A stretch of DNA of 64,000 bases from Bacillota bacterium (GCA_023410445.1 JAEYPT010000008.1:1-64000); one strand, 5' to 3'. Shown: positions 27,060 through 36,532, counted from the first letter of the stretch. The notes: generated by a model from the sequence alone, not told the origin. Made by a program: numbers and translations.

Positions 27060-28220
27060 ATGAAAAAAATTGTTTTCTGCCTTACCGTCGCTATTCTTGC
27101 GGCGTTCCTGTTTTTCACGCCCGCCTTCGGGGCGCAGGTTTCCTCCGGCTCGGACGGGTTGGAACAGTATTACACGGAGCAGTTCGCCAAAAGCGGGGCT
27201 GGAAACCTTCCGGATAAACTTCCGGAAGATACGCGCAAATCTCTGGAAGGCCTTGGAATCAGCGGAGCGGACTGGAAGTCCATTACCGACATTACTCCGC
27301 AAAACTATTTCCAGAAAATACTCTCCATTTTTACCGGGCAGCTCAAAAACCCGCTGCGAGTAGCGGCCTGCGTTGTTTCCGTTATTCTGCTCTGCTCGCT
27401 GCTAAACGGCTTGAAGCTTTCCTTTGGCGAAAAGTCAATGGGCGGAGTGGTCGGCATGGTTGGGGCCCTCTGCATCTGCACGCTTGTGATCGCGCCGATC
27501 GTTTCCTGCATTCAGGATGCCGCAGATGTTCTTAAAGCTGCGGCTGGTTTTCTTCTGGCCTGTATTCCGGTTCTCACCGGAATCATGATCGCGGCGGGTC
27601 AGCCGGTTTCCGCCGGTTCCTACAATCTGCTGATGCTTGCGGCAGGAAATGCGGTTTCCATTTTTGCGGCCGGGTTTCTCGTTCCCCTGATGAATATTTT
27701 TCTGGCGCTTTCCGTTGTCTCGTCGATCTCGCCGAATATCAGCCTGAACGGCTTATGCGCCGCGCTGAATAAGATTGTCAAGTGGGTGATGGGGCTCGGC
27801 ATGACTCTCTTTACCGGTCTTATTACTATGCATTCCTTTGTTTCCGCTTCTCTTGACAGCACCAGCTCAAAAGCAGCTAAATTTATCGTCAGCAGCTTTG
27901 TGCCGGTTGTGGGCAACGCGCTCGGCGAAGCCCTGCACACGGTGAACGGCTGCGTGAAAACATTGAAATCCGGGGTAGGCGCATTCGGGCTCCTCGCAGG
28001 GATCTTTCTGTTCCTGCCGGTTGTCGTTGAGTGTATACTCTGGGTCCTTACACTTTCCGTATGTTCCGGAATCGCTCAGATTTTTGATCTGAAGGAAACC
28101 ACATCCTTGTTGAAAGCCTCCTCCGACGTTGTTTCCACCATGCTGGCAATTCTGCTATGCAGTATGACCGTGCTGATTATCTCTACCGTTCTGATGCTGA
28201 TCATCGGTGGCGTAACATGA
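27060..28220 (+). CDS. spoIIIAE: Stage III sporulation protein AE
   Basis: 386 residues with a signal peptide (cleavage likely near PAFGA-Q), an extracytoplasmic segment containing PEDTRKSLEGLGISG, then about seven or eight membrane helices. Characteristic GNAVSIFAAGFLVPLMN and FVPVVGNALGEALHTVNGC are present. Polytopic core of the SpoIIIA channel. Confidence 0.95.
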   Translation: MKKIVFCLTVAILAAFLFFTPAFGAQVSSGSDGLEQYYTEQFAKSGAGNLPDKLPEDTRKSLEGLGISGADWKSITDITPQNYFQKILSIFTGQLKNPLRVAACVVSVILLCSLLNGLKLSFGEKSMGGVVGMVGALCICTLVIAPIVSCIQDAADVLKAAAGFLLACIPVLTGIMIAAGQPVSAGSYNLLMLAAGNAVSIFAAGFLVPLMNIFLALSVVSSISPNISLNGLCAALNKIVKWVMGLGMTLFTGLITMHSFVSASLDSTSSKAAKFIVSSFVPVVGNALGEALHTVNGCVKTLKSGVGAFGLLAGIFLFLPVVVECILWVLTLSVCSGIAQIFDLKETTSLLKASSDVVSTMLAILLCSMTVLIISTVLMLIIGGVT

Positions 28221-28702
28221 GTGCCGTTCGGGAATGGACCTCCGTAATCTGCCTTGCCGCGCTTGTCGCGGCTCTGGTACAGGGCCTTGTGCCAAGCGGA
28301 GCCATGGAGCGGATGGCGAAATTCGTGATCGGCGCTTTTGTCCTTTGCATTCTGATTCTGCCGCTTTCCAAAGCCATACCGCAGTGGAAGCAAAGTTTCA
28401 GCGCTTCCTCCGAAAAAGCCCCCACCGTTTCCGATTCTCGCCTTGGAACGGCCGTCGAACAGCAGTACAAGGATGCGGCCCAACGTAGTATCACAAATCT
28501 GGTCGCGGCGGAACTCAAACCGTTGAATATATATTGCAAAAATGTTCAGGTGAATATGGATACTAATTCAAACGGCAGCATATCAATTACTAAAGTGGTT
28601 GTCAACCTGGAGCAGAAAAATTCGGTGGACTGTCAAAGGGCAAAAACGTTGCTTGAAAAGGATCTTGGCCTGAACGTGGAGGTTGTCTGCAATGGAGGAT
28701 GA
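28217..28702 (+). CDS. spoIIIAF: Stage III sporulation protein AF
   Basis: 161 residues: two N-terminal membrane helices, then an extracytoplasmic domain (about 70-160, with the LNIYCKNVQVNMDTNSNGSI strand region) of the ring-building type. ATG overlaps the spoIIIAE stop (ATGA). Confidence 0.92.
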   Translation: MSAVREWTSVICLAALVAALVQGLVPSGAMERMAKFVIGAFVLCILILPLSKAIPQWKQSFSASSEKAPTVSDSRLGTAVEQQYKDAAQRSITNLVAAELKPLNIYCKNVQVNMDTNSNGSISITKVVVNLEQKNSVDCQRAKTLLEKDLGLNVEVVCNGG

Positions 28703-29276
28703 AACAAAAAAGAGCGGATTGCTGCAAAAGATCGCGCAAAACGGAAGCTGGCGCAAGCTGGGAATTGCGGTCGGGCTAATCGGCATTGCGCTGATCTTTC
28801 TCTCCGGTTTTCTGACTGGCGGCGGAACGCAGCAGACCCAGCAGCCTTCTGTTTCCTCCCAGTCTGATTTCAATGCCACTGACTATGAAAGCAGGCTGGA
28901 AAAACAGATGACGGAGCTGGTAACAGGCATCCAGGGGGTAGGGAGTGCAAAGGTGTATGTCACGCTGGAACAGACTGCTCAGAATGTCTATGCGACCGAA
29001 CAGAAGCAAAGCGGACAGACAACTGAGGATAAATCGGGGGGTACCACCACCCGGAACGAAACGAACAATGATACGGAAACGAGCTATATCCTGGTAAAGA
29101 ATGCGGACGGCTCCGAGAAAGCGCTTTCAGTGACTGAAATCCAGCCGGTTGTAAAAGGAGTCGTCGTTGTCTGCGACGGCGGCGACAGCCCGCAGGTCCA
29201 GCAAAACATTATTGATGCCGTGACGACGGCGCTCCACATTACTTCCGTGCGGGTGTGCGTCATAAAAGCAAAATAA
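28692..29276 (+). CDS. spoIIIAG: Stage III sporulation protein AG
   Basis: 194 residues with a membrane helix at about 23-42, then a low-complexity Gln/Ser stretch and a ring-building-motif domain (SRLEKQMTELVTGIQGVGSA and VKGVVVVCDGGDSP). SpoIIIAG forms a large ring in the intermembrane space of the forespore. ATG at 28692 with GGAGG 9 nt upstream; it overlaps spoIIIAF by 11 nt. Confidence 0.94.
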   Translation: MEDETKKSGLLQKIAQNGSWRKLGIAVGLIGIALIFLSGFLTGGGTQQTQQPSVSSQSDFNATDYESRLEKQMTELVTGIQGVGSAKVYVTLEQTAQNVYATEQKQSGQTTEDKSGGTTTRNETNNDTETSYILVKNADGSEKALSVTEIQPVVKGVVVVCDGGDSPQVQQNIIDAVTTALHITSVRVCVIKAK

Positions 29277-29299
29277 AGAAAAACAGGGGGAATCAAGTC

Positions 29300-29878
29300 A
29301 TGACAATGGGTAAGCGGCAGCTTGTTCTTGCGGCGTTGGTTGTCGCGCTTGGGGCGGCCGTGTATTTAAACTTTGTGATGTCGGGCAACACGCAGCTCCC
29401 CGCCACGCAGGCACTTACATCCGGCGGAAGAGAGCTCGGAGAAACGCTTCTGGTAAACGCTTCCGGCAGTTCGGGTGCTTCCGCAGCTTCCGGGTCTTCC
29501 GCCGTGAAAGCCGGGCTGACCTCGGGGGTTTCCGACTACTTCAGCGAAGCGCGTCTGACCCGTCAGAAGGCACGCGACCAATCGGTTGAATTGCTTGAAA
29601 AGGTCCTGGACGACGCAAAGCAGAGCGACGCAGCGAAAAAGGAAGCGGTAACTCAGGCGGGTGCCATCGCGCAGAATACGCTGAAGGAATCCAGCATTGA
29701 AAATCTGATTAAGGCGAAAGGGTACTCCGACTGTGTCGTTTCTCTTGAAAACGGAGGCTGCAACGTCGTTGTCAAAACGAAAGCATCCCCCCAGGAAGAC
29801 GCCGTTCAGATAAAAGATATTGTCTCCGATCAGGCCGGTCTGACCTTCGACAAAATCAAGATTGTTGAGATGAAATAG
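29300..29878 (+). CDS. spoIIIAH: Stage III sporulation protein AH
   Basis: 192 residues, one membrane helix (about 7-27) and an extracytoplasmic ring-building domain with the SYFSEARLTRQKARDQSVEL-like helix typical of SpoIIIAH, the partner of forespore SpoIIQ. ATG with CAGGGGG upstream. Last gene of the operon; its end carries the next promoter's -35. Confidence 0.94.
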   Translation: MTMGKRQLVLAALVVALGAAVYLNFVMSGNTQLPATQALTSGGRELGETLLVNASGSSGASAASGSSAVKAGLTSGVSDYFSEARLTRQKARDQSVELLEKVLDDAKQSDAAKKEAVTQAGAIAQNTLKESSIENLIKAKGYSDCVVSLENGGCNVVVKTKASPQEDAVQIKDIVSDQAGLTFDKIKIVEMK

Positions 29879-29906
29879 TTGAGTTAAGCGGAAATTGTGG
29901 TATAAT
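29879..29906 (+). promoter_or_regulatory. Promoter of the nusB leader
   Basis: TTGAGT, a 16-nt spacer and a perfect TATAAT, at the very end of spoIIIAH. Confidence 0.6.
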
Positions 29907-29912
29907 ATATCA

Positions 29913-30008
29913 TGTGGAAGTTTGAAAACTGGAAATTCAGACTGCGGTAACGCCGCAGTCTGTTCGCTGATAGCACCCGGAACCCTCCACGCTGTGGAGG
30001 GTTTTTTC
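29913..30008 (+). ncRNA. Leader RNA or small RNA upstream of nusB
   Basis: About 95 nt from the inferred start to a T-run. It contains a perfect 10-bp hairpin (CAGACTGCGG, loop TAACG, CCGCAGTCTG; 29938-29962), then a true terminator (CCCTCCAC / GTGGAGGG, loop GCT, six T; 29983-30007). It lies before the nusB ribosome site, so it is either an attenuator of nusB or a separate short RNA. No known family is recognised. Confidence 0.5.
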
Positions 30009-30038
30009 ATTCTAATTTACATTACAACGGAGGAACGC

Positions 30039-30449
30039 ATGACAAGACGGGAAGCACGGGAACAGGCTTTTGTTTTGATTTTTGAACGCAGCATCAGCCA
30101 CGATTCCACAGAAGAAATCATTGACGCAGCCGAATGGTCGGGGGAAATCTTTATTGATGATTTTGCCGAAAAGACAGCGCTTGGCACAGAACAAAACGAA
30201 GCGTCCATCGACGAGCTCATTGCCGGGAACATCCGCGGCTGGACTATGAGCAGACTTTCCAAAGTCTCTCTTGCACTGTTGCGGCTTGCAATTTATGAGT
30301 TCCAGTTTGACAAGGAAGTCCCGGTCAGTGTTGCCATCAACGAAGCGGTGGAGCTGGCTAAAAAATACGGCGGCGCTGAGGATGCTCCCTTTGTCAACGG
30401 CGTTCTCGGGACAATCGCCAAAAAAAATGCCGGTGAGACAGATGCCTGA
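30039..30449 (+). CDS. nusB: Transcription antitermination factor NusB
   Basis: Binds boxA RNA with NusE (S10) in rRNA antitermination. 136 residues, all helical. MTRREAREQAFVLIFE at the start and PVSVAINEAVELAKKYGGAED near the end are the family signatures. ATG after GGAGGAACGC; the longer reading from 29895 runs through the terminator and is rejected. Four downstream genes follow without gaps, so nusB leads an operon through the polyprenyl synthase gene. Confidence 0.96.
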   Translation: MTRREAREQAFVLIFERSISHDSTEEIIDAAEWSGEIFIDDFAEKTALGTEQNEASIDELIAGNIRGWTMSRLSKVSLALLRLAIYEFQFDKEVPVSVAINEAVELAKKYGGAEDAPFVNGVLGTIAKKNAGETDA

Positions 30450-31374
30450 CGTTCTCGGCATCGATACCAGCAATTACACGACTTCGGCTGCGCTTTGGCG
30501 GGACGGCAGCATTGTTCAGCGGAAAAAGCTTCTCCCGGTGAGGGAGGGTGAGCTGGGGCTACGGCAGAGCGATGCCGTTTTCCACCACGTTCGGCAGCTT
30601 CCGGAAGTTTTGGACGAGCTGCCCTTTCCGAACGCGGAAATCTCGTGTGTCGGCGTTTCCAATCGCCCGCGGGATCAGGAGGGCTCCTATATGCCGTGCT
30701 TCCTCGCCGGATGTTCGGCTGCAAAGGCCGTTGCTCTTGCGCGTAACGCACCTCTGCATCTTTTTTCCCATCAGCAGGGCCACATTGCGGCCGCCCTTTA
30801 CTCCGCAAATCAGCTTTCCCTTCTTGCCGAACCGTTTCTCGCTTTTCACGTTTCCGGCGGAACAACGGAAGCCGTGCTGGTACACCCGGACACGGAGCGG
30901 ATTCTGAAAACGGAGATCGTCGCTCAGTCTCTCGATTTAAAAGGGGGACAGGCGATAGACCGCGTCGGGAAAATGCTTGGGCTTTCGTTTCCGTCCGGCC
31001 CTGCACTGGAACGGTTGGCTGAAAAATCAGACGCCCGGTTTTCGATCCGGCCGTGTCTCAAAGGTGTGGACTGTTCGCTTTCCGGCGTAGAAAATCAGTG
31101 TTCCAAAATGCTTTCGGAGGGCCACGCACCGGAGGACATTGCTTCCTTCTGTCTCCAGTCGATTCTGGTCGCTCTGGACGGTATGGCACAGGTCCTTCTG
31201 AAATCCTACGGGAAACTGCCGCTTGTCTTTGCGGGCGGAGTGATGTCCAACGGTATGATCCGGAAAGCGCTGACCGAAAAATATGGGGCGTTTTTCGCAG
31301 CCCCGGAGTTTTCTTCCGACAATGCCGCCGGTATTGCCGTGCTTGCCGCCGTTAAGGGAGGAATGCTTTCGTGA
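30442..31374 (+). CDS. TsaD/Kae1-like paralogue of unknown function
   Basis: 310 residues of the Kae1/TsaD ASKHA fold: GIDTSNYTTSAALWRDG at the N-terminus, the metal motif SHQQGHIAAA (two His spaced as in TsaD), FHVSGGTTEAVL and a C-terminal VFAGGVMSNGMIRKAL. True TsaD makes the t6A tRNA modification with TsaB and TsaE. This one is shorter, has Gln-Gln in place of the usual residues between the His pair, and sits between nusB and xseA, an order I associate with a clostridial paralogue. No function is assigned. It overlaps nusB by 8 nt. Confidence 0.78.
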   Translation: MPDVLGIDTSNYTTSAALWRDGSIVQRKKLLPVREGELGLRQSDAVFHHVRQLPEVLDELPFPNAEISCVGVSNRPRDQEGSYMPCFLAGCSAAKAVALARNAPLHLFSHQQGHIAAALYSANQLSLLAEPFLAFHVSGGTTEAVLVHPDTERILKTEIVAQSLDLKGGQAIDRVGKMLGLSFPSGPALERLAEKSDARFSIRPCLKGVDCSLSGVENQCSKMLSEGHAPEDIASFCLQSILVALDGMAQVLLKSYGKLPLVFAGGVMSNGMIRKALTEKYGAFFAAPEFSSDNAAGIAVLAAVKGGMLS

Positions 31375-32621
31375 CGGGTTCCCCGTTTGTGCTAAGCGTG
31401 ACACAGCTGAATACCTATATCCGCTCGCTGTTCGAGGGAGACCAGAATCTTGCCCATGTGTTTGTCTCCGGTGAAATTTCCAATTTCACCGATCACTACC
31501 GCTCCGGTCATCTTTATTTTTCACTGAAAGATGAGCGCTGCGTCGTAAAGGCCGTCATGTTTGCCCAAAGCGCCGGGCGTCTGCGCTTCCGGCCGGAAGA
31601 CGGCATGCGCGTGATCATCCGCGGCAGAGTCGGGGTTTACGAGGCTTCCGGACAGTACCAGATCTATGTGGACGACATGCAGCCGGATGGTCTCGGTGCG
31701 CTGAACCTTGCGTTCGAGCAGTTAAAGGCAAGGCTGGAAAAAGAAGGCCTCTTTTCACAGGAACGGAAAAAGCCGATTCCGCGTTTCCCTCATTCGATCG
31801 GGGTTGTCACGTCGCCCACGGGAGCGGCAGTGCATGATATCGTAACGATTCTGGCTCGCCGCTATCCGCTTGCGAACGTCGTGTTCTGCCCGGTTCAGGT
31901 ACAGGGAGAAACGGCCGCGGGGCAGATTTCGGAAGCAATCGCCCGACTGAACCGCCTGCGCTGTGCGGACGTTATCATTGTTGGGCGCGGCGGCGGTTCG
32001 CTTGAGGATCTTTGGGCATTCAATGAAGAGCGGGTTGCGCGTGCCGTGGCGACTTCGGAAATCCCGGTGATTTCCGCCGTCGGACATGAAACCGACTTTA
32101 CCATCTGCGATTTTGTGGCCGACCTTCGAGCGCCGACACCCTCCGCGGCCGCGGAGCTTGCCGTACCGGATTCACAGGAGTTGTTGGCGGCGGTGGACAC
32201 GCTGAAAGCCCGGTTAAATCTCGCTATGTGGTCGGATTTAAAGGATCGGCGAGACCGGCTCGATTTCCTCACGGGCAGCAGCGGGATGCGAGGAACGCAC
32301 GAACGGATCGAAGCACGGCGTATCCGGGTGGACCGTCTTCTGGACGGGCTGCTCGGAGGGATGCAAAATCGTGTGACAGCTCGGAAAGCACGGCTTTCCG
32401 GATTGTCTGGCAGGCTGGACACACTTTCGCCGTTGGCTGTTCTGGCACGCGGCTACGCGATTGCCCGGAAGGAAGACGGCGGCGATGTCGCATCGGTGAA
32501 AAATACGGCGGAAGGGGAAGTCCTGCGGCTGCTCCTTCGGGATGGAGAACTGCACTGTACAGTGGATCGAATTCTGAAAGGACCGGAGGAAAACAGCAAT
32601 GAATCAGAAAATGCCGTTTGA
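31371..32621 (+). CDS. xseA: Exodeoxyribonuclease VII large subunit
   Basis: 416 residues. N-terminal OB domain ([36 protein letters not shown]), catalytic domain with [32 protein letters not shown] and [16 protein letters not shown], then a coiled-coil C-terminus. Degrades single-stranded DNA with XseB. GTG start overlapping the previous stop. Confidence 0.97.
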   Translation: MTGSPFVLSVTQLNTYIRSLFEGDQNLAHVFVSGEISNFTDHYRSGHLYFSLKDERCVVKAVMFAQSAGRLRFRPEDGMRVIIRGRVGVYEASGQYQIYVDDMQPDGLGALNLAFEQLKARLEKEGLFSQERKKPIPRFPHSIGVVTSPTGAAVHDIVTILARRYPLANVVFCPVQVQGETAAGQISEAIARLNRLRCADVIIVGRGGGSLEDLWAFNEERVARAVATSEIPVISAVGHETDFTICDFVADLRAPTPSAAAELAVPDSQELLAAVDTLKARLNLAMWSDLKDRRDRLDFLTGSSGMRGTHERIEARRIRVDRLLDGLLGGMQNRVTARKARLSGLSGRLDTLSPLAVLARGYAIARKEDGGDVASVKNTAEGEVLRLLLRDGELHCTVDRILKGPEENSNESENAV

Positions 32622-32820
32622 AAAGGCGGTCGCTCGTCTGGAAGAAATCGTTCGATGCCTGGAAAACGGCGACCAGCCTCTGGAAGAATCCCTGCGTCTA
32701 TTTGAAGAAGGCTCCGCTCTCGCGTCATTCTGCTATAAAAAGCTGAATGACGCGGAACAGAAAATTCAGGATATAACAACTCTTGAAAAAAAGGACGGAA
32801 AAACGGATGAATCGAATTGA
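32599..32820 (+). CDS. xseB: Exodeoxyribonuclease VII small subunit
   Basis: 73 residues, coiled-coil, with [20 protein letters not shown] and [15 protein letters not shown], the standard XseB pattern. Overlaps xseA by 23 nt and the next gene by 14 nt. Confidence 0.97.
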   Translation: MNQKMPFEKAVARLEEIVRCLENGDQPLEESLRLFEEGSALASFCYKKLNDAEQKIQDITTLEKKDGKTDESN

Positions 32821-33694
32821 CCCGCAGGAATACGAATCGCTGATTCAGAATCAGCTGGACCGTTTCGTACCGGAGGAAAAGGTAATCCAGTCGGCACTCT
32901 TCCGTGCCATGCGTTATAGTCTGCTCGCGGGAGGCAAACGTATCCGGCCGATTCTTGTGCTTGAATATTGTGGGCTCTGCGGCGGTGATCAGCAATCGGC
33001 GCTTCCGTTTGCCTGCGCGGTGGAAATGGTTCACGCCTATTCGCTGATTCACGACGATCTTCCCTGTATGGACGACGACGATCTGCGCCGCGGCAGACCG
33101 TCCAATCACGTTGTATTCGGGGAAGCCCAGGCACTTTTGGCAGGGGATTCGCTGCTGACCATGGCGTTTGAAACAATGCTTTCACCGGAAAGCATTGTTG
33201 CGGTCGGAGCGGAACGTGCCGCGGAAGCTGCCGGAGTTCTCGCAAGAGCTTCGGGCGCTTACGGTATGGCCGGCGGACAGGCCATCGATCTGGAATTCGA
33301 AGGGCAGGAGATTTCCTTCGACGTTCTCCGGAAAATGGACGAGTGCAAGACCGGCGCGCTGATCCTCGCCGCCTGCCGGATGGGCTGTGTGCTCGGCGGG
33401 GCGGACGAAGAACAGAAAAAAGCGGCCGACCTCTACGCAAAATCCATCGGTCTTGCATTCCAGATTGTCGACGACATTCTGGATGTAACAGGGGATACCG
33501 CGACGCTCGGAAAACCGGCTGGCAGCGATATTGAAAAAGACAAGAACACCTACGTTTCCGCTCTGGGCATTGAAAAGGCGAGGCAAACGGTGGAAGAGCT
33601 CACCCAGACTGCTGTTTCCGCCCTTTCCGTCTTCCCGGGGGACACCGGGTATCTCCGGAATCTCGCGCTCCGTCTGGCAGAAAGAAAAAGCTGA
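32807..33694 (+). CDS. ispA: Polyprenyl (farnesyl/geranyl) diphosphate synthase
   Basis: 295 residues. Condenses isopentenyl diphosphate with allylic diphosphates. First Asp-rich motif in [15 protein letters not shown], preceded by [12 protein letters not shown]; second in [13 protein letters not shown]. The length fits short-chain (C15) synthases of the IspA type. The in-frame start at 32807 is used; the upstream ATG lies inside xseB. The ispH and ispE genes in this window belong to the supplying MEP pathway. Confidence 0.93.
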   Translation: MNRIDPQEYESLIQNQLDRFVPEEKVIQSALFRAMRYSLLAGGKRIRPILVLEYCGLCGGDQQSALPFACAVEMVHAYSLIHDDLPCMDDDDLRRGRPSNHVVFGEAQALLAGDSLLTMAFETMLSPESIVAVGAERAAEAAGVLARASGAYGMAGGQAIDLEFEGQEISFDVLRKMDECKTGALILAACRMGCVLGGADEEQKKAADLYAKSIGLAFQIVDDILDVTGDTATLGKPAGSDIEKDKNTYVSALGIEKARQTVEELTQTAVSALSVFPGDTGYLRNLALRLAERKS

Positions 33695-33700
33695 ATTTCG

Positions 33701-33729
33701 TTGACAAAATTGACTCTTTATGATATTCT
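33701..33729 (+). promoter_or_regulatory. Promoter of rplU-prp-rpmA
   Basis: A perfect TTGACA, a 17-nt spacer and TATTCT with an upstream TGA (extended -10). Confidence 0.65.
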
Positions 33730-33734
33730 TTATA

Positions 33735-33800
33735 AGCCGCATATTACGGGTTTATAAGAGGGAAACCCGCCCGTGGTAGCGAGATTATGAAAAAGGCAGG
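33735..33800 (+). promoter_or_regulatory. rplU leader (L21-leader-like)
   Basis: The short leader has a CGGGTTT / AAACCCG hairpin, then CCGTGGTAGCGAG, and ends at the rplU ribosome site. L21 leaders are a known Firmicutes RNA family in this position. I assign it by position and one hairpin, not by a covariance match. Confidence 0.45.
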
Positions 33801-33811
33801 ACCTTATTTTC

Positions 33812-34120
33812 ATGTTTGCAGTGATTGAAACAGGCGGCAAGCAGTACAAGGTGCAGAAGGACGATGAAATATTCGTCGAGAAGCTTGCAGCGGAAAAAGA
33901 TGAGACCGTTGAATTCAAAGTGCTTGCACTCAGCACGGATGATGGACTGAAAACCGGTGCTCCCTATGTGGAAGGCGCAACTGTAACCGGAAAAATCCTG
34001 AAAAACGGAAAATCCGGAAAGATTACGGTTCTGACGTACAAGGCCAAGAAAAACGAAAGTCGTAAAATCGGCCACCGTCAGCCCTACACAAAGGTTAAGA
34101 TCGATTCCATCAATGCCTGA
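33812..34120 (+). CDS. rplU: Ribosomal protein bL21
   Basis: 102 residues: [20 protein letters not shown] and the C-terminal [14 protein letters not shown] are the bL21 signatures. It binds 23S rRNA with L20. First gene of the rplU-prp-rpmA cluster conserved in Firmicutes. Confidence 0.98.
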   Translation: MFAVIETGGKQYKVQKDDEIFVEKLAAEKDETVEFKVLALSTDDGLKTGAPYVEGATVTGKILKNGKSGKITVLTYKAKKNESRKIGHRQPYTKVKIDSINA

Positions 34121-34122
34121 CC

Positions 34123-34440
34123 ATGATCTCCGTTGAGTTTTTCAGCCGCGGGGGCCGCTGGACCGGATTTCACGTTGAAGGGCACTCCGGTGCTTCCGAA
34201 GCGGGAACCGATATTGTCTGTGCGGCAGTTTCTTCGGCGGCATATCTGACGGCAAACACCGTTACCGATGTGTTGCACGTTTCCGCAAGGGCTGAGGCGG
34301 AGGACGGGAAAATGGTTTTACAGATTCGTCCGGATGACGCTTCAAAATGTCAGACAACCTTACAAGGGCTTTGGCTGCATCTGAACGGTCTCCGGGAGCA
34401 ATATCCCGAAAACATCATGATTTCCAATACGGAGGTGTAA
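34123..34440 (+). CDS. prp: Ribosomal-processing cysteine protease Prp
   Basis: 105 residues. Prp removes the N-terminal leader of bL27 in Firmicutes. The catalytic His21 (EGHSG) and Cys33 ([10 protein letters not shown]) are present. The gene starts 2 nt after rplU and sits 5 nt before rpmA, whose product has a matching leader. Confidence 0.95.
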   Translation: MISVEFFSRGGRWTGFHVEGHSGASEAGTDIVCAAVSSAAYLTANTVTDVLHVSARAEAEDGKMVLQIRPDDASKCQTTLQGLWLHLNGLREQYPENIMISNTEV

Positions 34441-34445
34441 GCATT

Positions 34446-34730
34446 ATGTTAAAAATCAACATTCAGCTGTTTGCACATAAAAAAGGAATGGGCTCCACCA
34501 AGAACGGCCGTGATTCCGAGTCCAAACGTCTTGGCGTAAAGCGGGCGGACGGTCAGTTTGTTCTGGCCGGCAATATTCTTGTGAAACAGCGCGGCACACA
34601 TATTCATCCGGGCAACAACGTCGGCATCGGATCGGATGATTCCCTGTTTGCTCTGATCGACGGGAAAGTCAAGTTCGAACGGTATGACCGCGACCGCAAA
34701 AAGGTCAGCGTTTACGCTCAAGAGCAGTGA
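34446..34730 (+). CDS. rpmA: Ribosomal protein bL27 with cleavable N-terminal leader
   Basis: 94 residues. The first ten ([10 protein letters not shown]) precede the mature start [14 protein letters not shown]. This is the Prp-processed leader type; cleavage is expected after Phe-Ala, exposing the N-terminus that reaches the peptidyl-transferase centre. [20 protein letters not shown] is the family core. Confidence 0.98.
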   Translation: MLKINIQLFAHKKGMGSTKNGRDSESKRLGVKRADGQFVLAGNILVKQRGTHIHPGNNVGIGSDDSLFALIDGKVKFERYDRDRKKVSVYAQEQ

Positions 34731-34752
34731 CCTTCGTTTTTTAACGGACGGA

Positions 34753-34781
34753 AATCCCGGGTTTGCGCCCGGGATTTTTTT
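34753..34781 (+). terminator. Terminator of rplU-prp-rpmA
   Basis: AATCCCGGG / CCCGGGATT stem with seven or more T, 22 nt past the rpmA stop. Confidence 0.88.
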
Positions 34782-34800
34782 CGCCTTTCGGCAGAAGATA

Positions 34801-34809
34801 TGGTATACT
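34801..34809 (+). promoter_or_regulatory. Extended -10 promoter of obgE
   Basis: TGG TATACT, 37 nt before the obgE ATG; no good -35 is seen. Confidence 0.45.
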
Positions 34810-34845
34810 GTTGCCGACAGGGCTATTTGTAAAGGAGCGTAACGA

Positions 34846-36117
34846 ATGTTCATCGATAGCGCAAAGATCCGGGTTCGGGCGGGCAGCGGCGGCGACGGAG
34901 CCGTCGCGTTTCACCGCGAAAAATACGTCGCCTCCGGCGGACCCGACGGCGGTGACGGCGGCCACGGCGGAAACATTGTGTTTCAGGTTGACGACAACCT
35001 CTCAACGCTTGCCGATTTCCGTTACAAACGGAAATATGTTGCGGAAAGCGGCGAAAGCGGCAAAGGAAAACGCTGCAGCGGAAAAGGCGGAAAAGATCTT
35101 CTGATCCGTGTTCCGCGCGGAACGCTTCTGCTGGATGCCGAAACAGGTCGTGTGGTTGCGGACCTTTCCTCCGATGAGCCGCAGATCGTCGCGAAGGGCG
35201 GACGCGGCGGATGGGGCAATTCCCACTTTGCTACGCCCACCAGGCAGACCCCACGTTTCGCAAAGCCCGGGACTCCAGGGGAAGAACTGGAGCTTCGCAT
35301 GGACCTGAAGCTGCTCGCCGACGTTGGCCTTGTCGGTTTCCCGAACGTGGGAAAATCGACGCTTGTTTCGGTTGTCAGTGAAGCAAAACCGGAAATTGCA
35401 AATTACCACTTCACCACGGTGACGCCGGTGCTCGGTGTCGTGCGTCTCGGACCGGAGCGCTCCTTTGTTATCGCGGATATTCCCGGCCTGATCGAGGGAG
35501 CGAATGAAGGCGCCGGACTGGGCCATCAGTTCCTGCGCCACGTGGAGCGCTGCCGACTCCTTATCCACATCGTAGACGTCTCTGGGAGCGAAGGACGCGA
35601 TCCCAAAGAGGATTTCCGCATTATCAATGAAGAACTGAAAAAGTTTAACCCGGAGCTGGCGGAACGCCCGATGCTGGTTGCGGGGAATAAATGCGATTTG
35701 ACCACGGACGAGCAGGTCCGTTCTTTTGAGGAATTCGTCACAAGTCAGGGCTATGAGTTTTTCCCCATTATGGCCGCGATCCGCTATCAGGTGGACCCTC
35801 TCCTGAACCGAGTAGGAGAAATGCTGCAAAAGCTGCCGCCGATCCGGAAATACGAGCCTGAACCGGAGCCGCTCCGTCCCGTGGAAGAATTTGGGCAGCG
35901 TGAGGTCAAGGTGGAAAATCAGGACGGTGTCTTTATCGTCGAAGGCGAATGGCTTCTGCCGGTTCTTCGTACCATCCGTTTCGACGATTCGGAATCCCTG
36001 CGGTATCTTCAGCGGGTACTGGAAAAGACCGGTGTGGATGAAGCACTTCGGAATGCCGGTGTACACGATGGCGATACGGTAAGCATTTATGGCGTCGAAT
36101 TCGATTATACAGAGTAG
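34846..36117 (+). CDS. obgE: GTPase ObgE/CgtA
   Basis: 423 residues: an N-terminal glycine-rich Obg fold (about 1-158, VRAGSGGDGAVAFHREKYV), a GTPase domain with G1 GFPNVGKSTL, G3 DIPGLIEGA and G4 NKCD, and a C-terminal OCT domain (about 345-423) typical of Gram-positives. Acts in 50S assembly and the stringent response. ATG with AAAGGAGCG. Confidence 0.97.
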   Translation: MFIDSAKIRVRAGSGGDGAVAFHREKYVASGGPDGGDGGHGGNIVFQVDDNLSTLADFRYKRKYVAESGESGKGKRCSGKGGKDLLIRVPRGTLLLDAETGRVVADLSSDEPQIVAKGGRGGWGNSHFATPTRQTPRFAKPGTPGEELELRMDLKLLADVGLVGFPNVGKSTLVSVVSEAKPEIANYHFTTVTPVLGVVRLGPERSFVIADIPGLIEGANEGAGLGHQFLRHVERCRLLIHIVDVSGSEGRDPKEDFRIINEELKKFNPELAERPMLVAGNKCDLTTDEQVRSFEEFVTSQGYEFFPIMAAIRYQVDPLLNRVGEMLQKLPPIRKYEPEPEPLRPVEEFGQREVKVENQDGVFIVEGEWLLPVLRTIRFDDSESLRYLQRVLEKTGVDEALRNAGVHDGDTVSIYGVEFDYTE

Positions 36118-36127
36118 AGGTGTCTAT

Positions 36128-36532
36128 TTGGAACGCTTTTACAATATACCCTGCGACCCGAAAGCCTTGAGCCCGTTGAACCTTGCTTTCGTCGGCGACG
36201 CGGTTTTCGAGGTTTTTGTACGGGAGCGACTGGTATGCAGTGCGAATCGGCCAGTCAATGAACTGCACCACCTTTCGGTAAAGCAGGTTTGCAGCGGTGC
36301 ACAGGCAGCTTTTACAGAGAAGCTGCTCCCTATCCTGACGGAGGAGGAAGCGTCGATTCTCCGGCGCGGCAGAAACGCCCATACGAATCATGTTCCGAAA
36401 AGCTCCGGCGTTGCCAATTACCATACCGCAACAGGCTTCGAGTGCCTGTTCGGCTATCTCTATCTGAACGGTCAAATTGAGCGCCTTCGGGAGCTTTTTG
36501 AATTGATCTGCAGCGAAACAAGCGAAACATAA
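36128..36532 (+). CDS. mrnC: Mini-ribonuclease III
   Basis: 134 residues. An RNase III catalytic domain without an RNA-binding domain, which trims 23S rRNA in Firmicutes. LNLAFVGDAVFEVFVRERL holds the active-site acidic residues and ATGFECLFGYLYL the second set; GRNAHTNHVPK is typical. The TTG at 36128 has AGAGGTG 5 nt upstream; the ATG at 36089 would sit inside obgE without a site. Confidence 0.93.
   Translation: MERFYNIPCDPKALSPLNLAFVGDAVFEVFVRERLVCSANRPVNELHHLSVKQVCSGAQAAFTEKLLPILTEEEASILRRGRNAHTNHVPKSSGVANYHTATGFECLFGYLYLNGQIERLRELFELICSETSET

Noticed and set aside
34446..34475. Misannotated start of bL27
   Set aside because: The extra N-terminal residues are the known Prp-cleaved leader, and prp lies next door.
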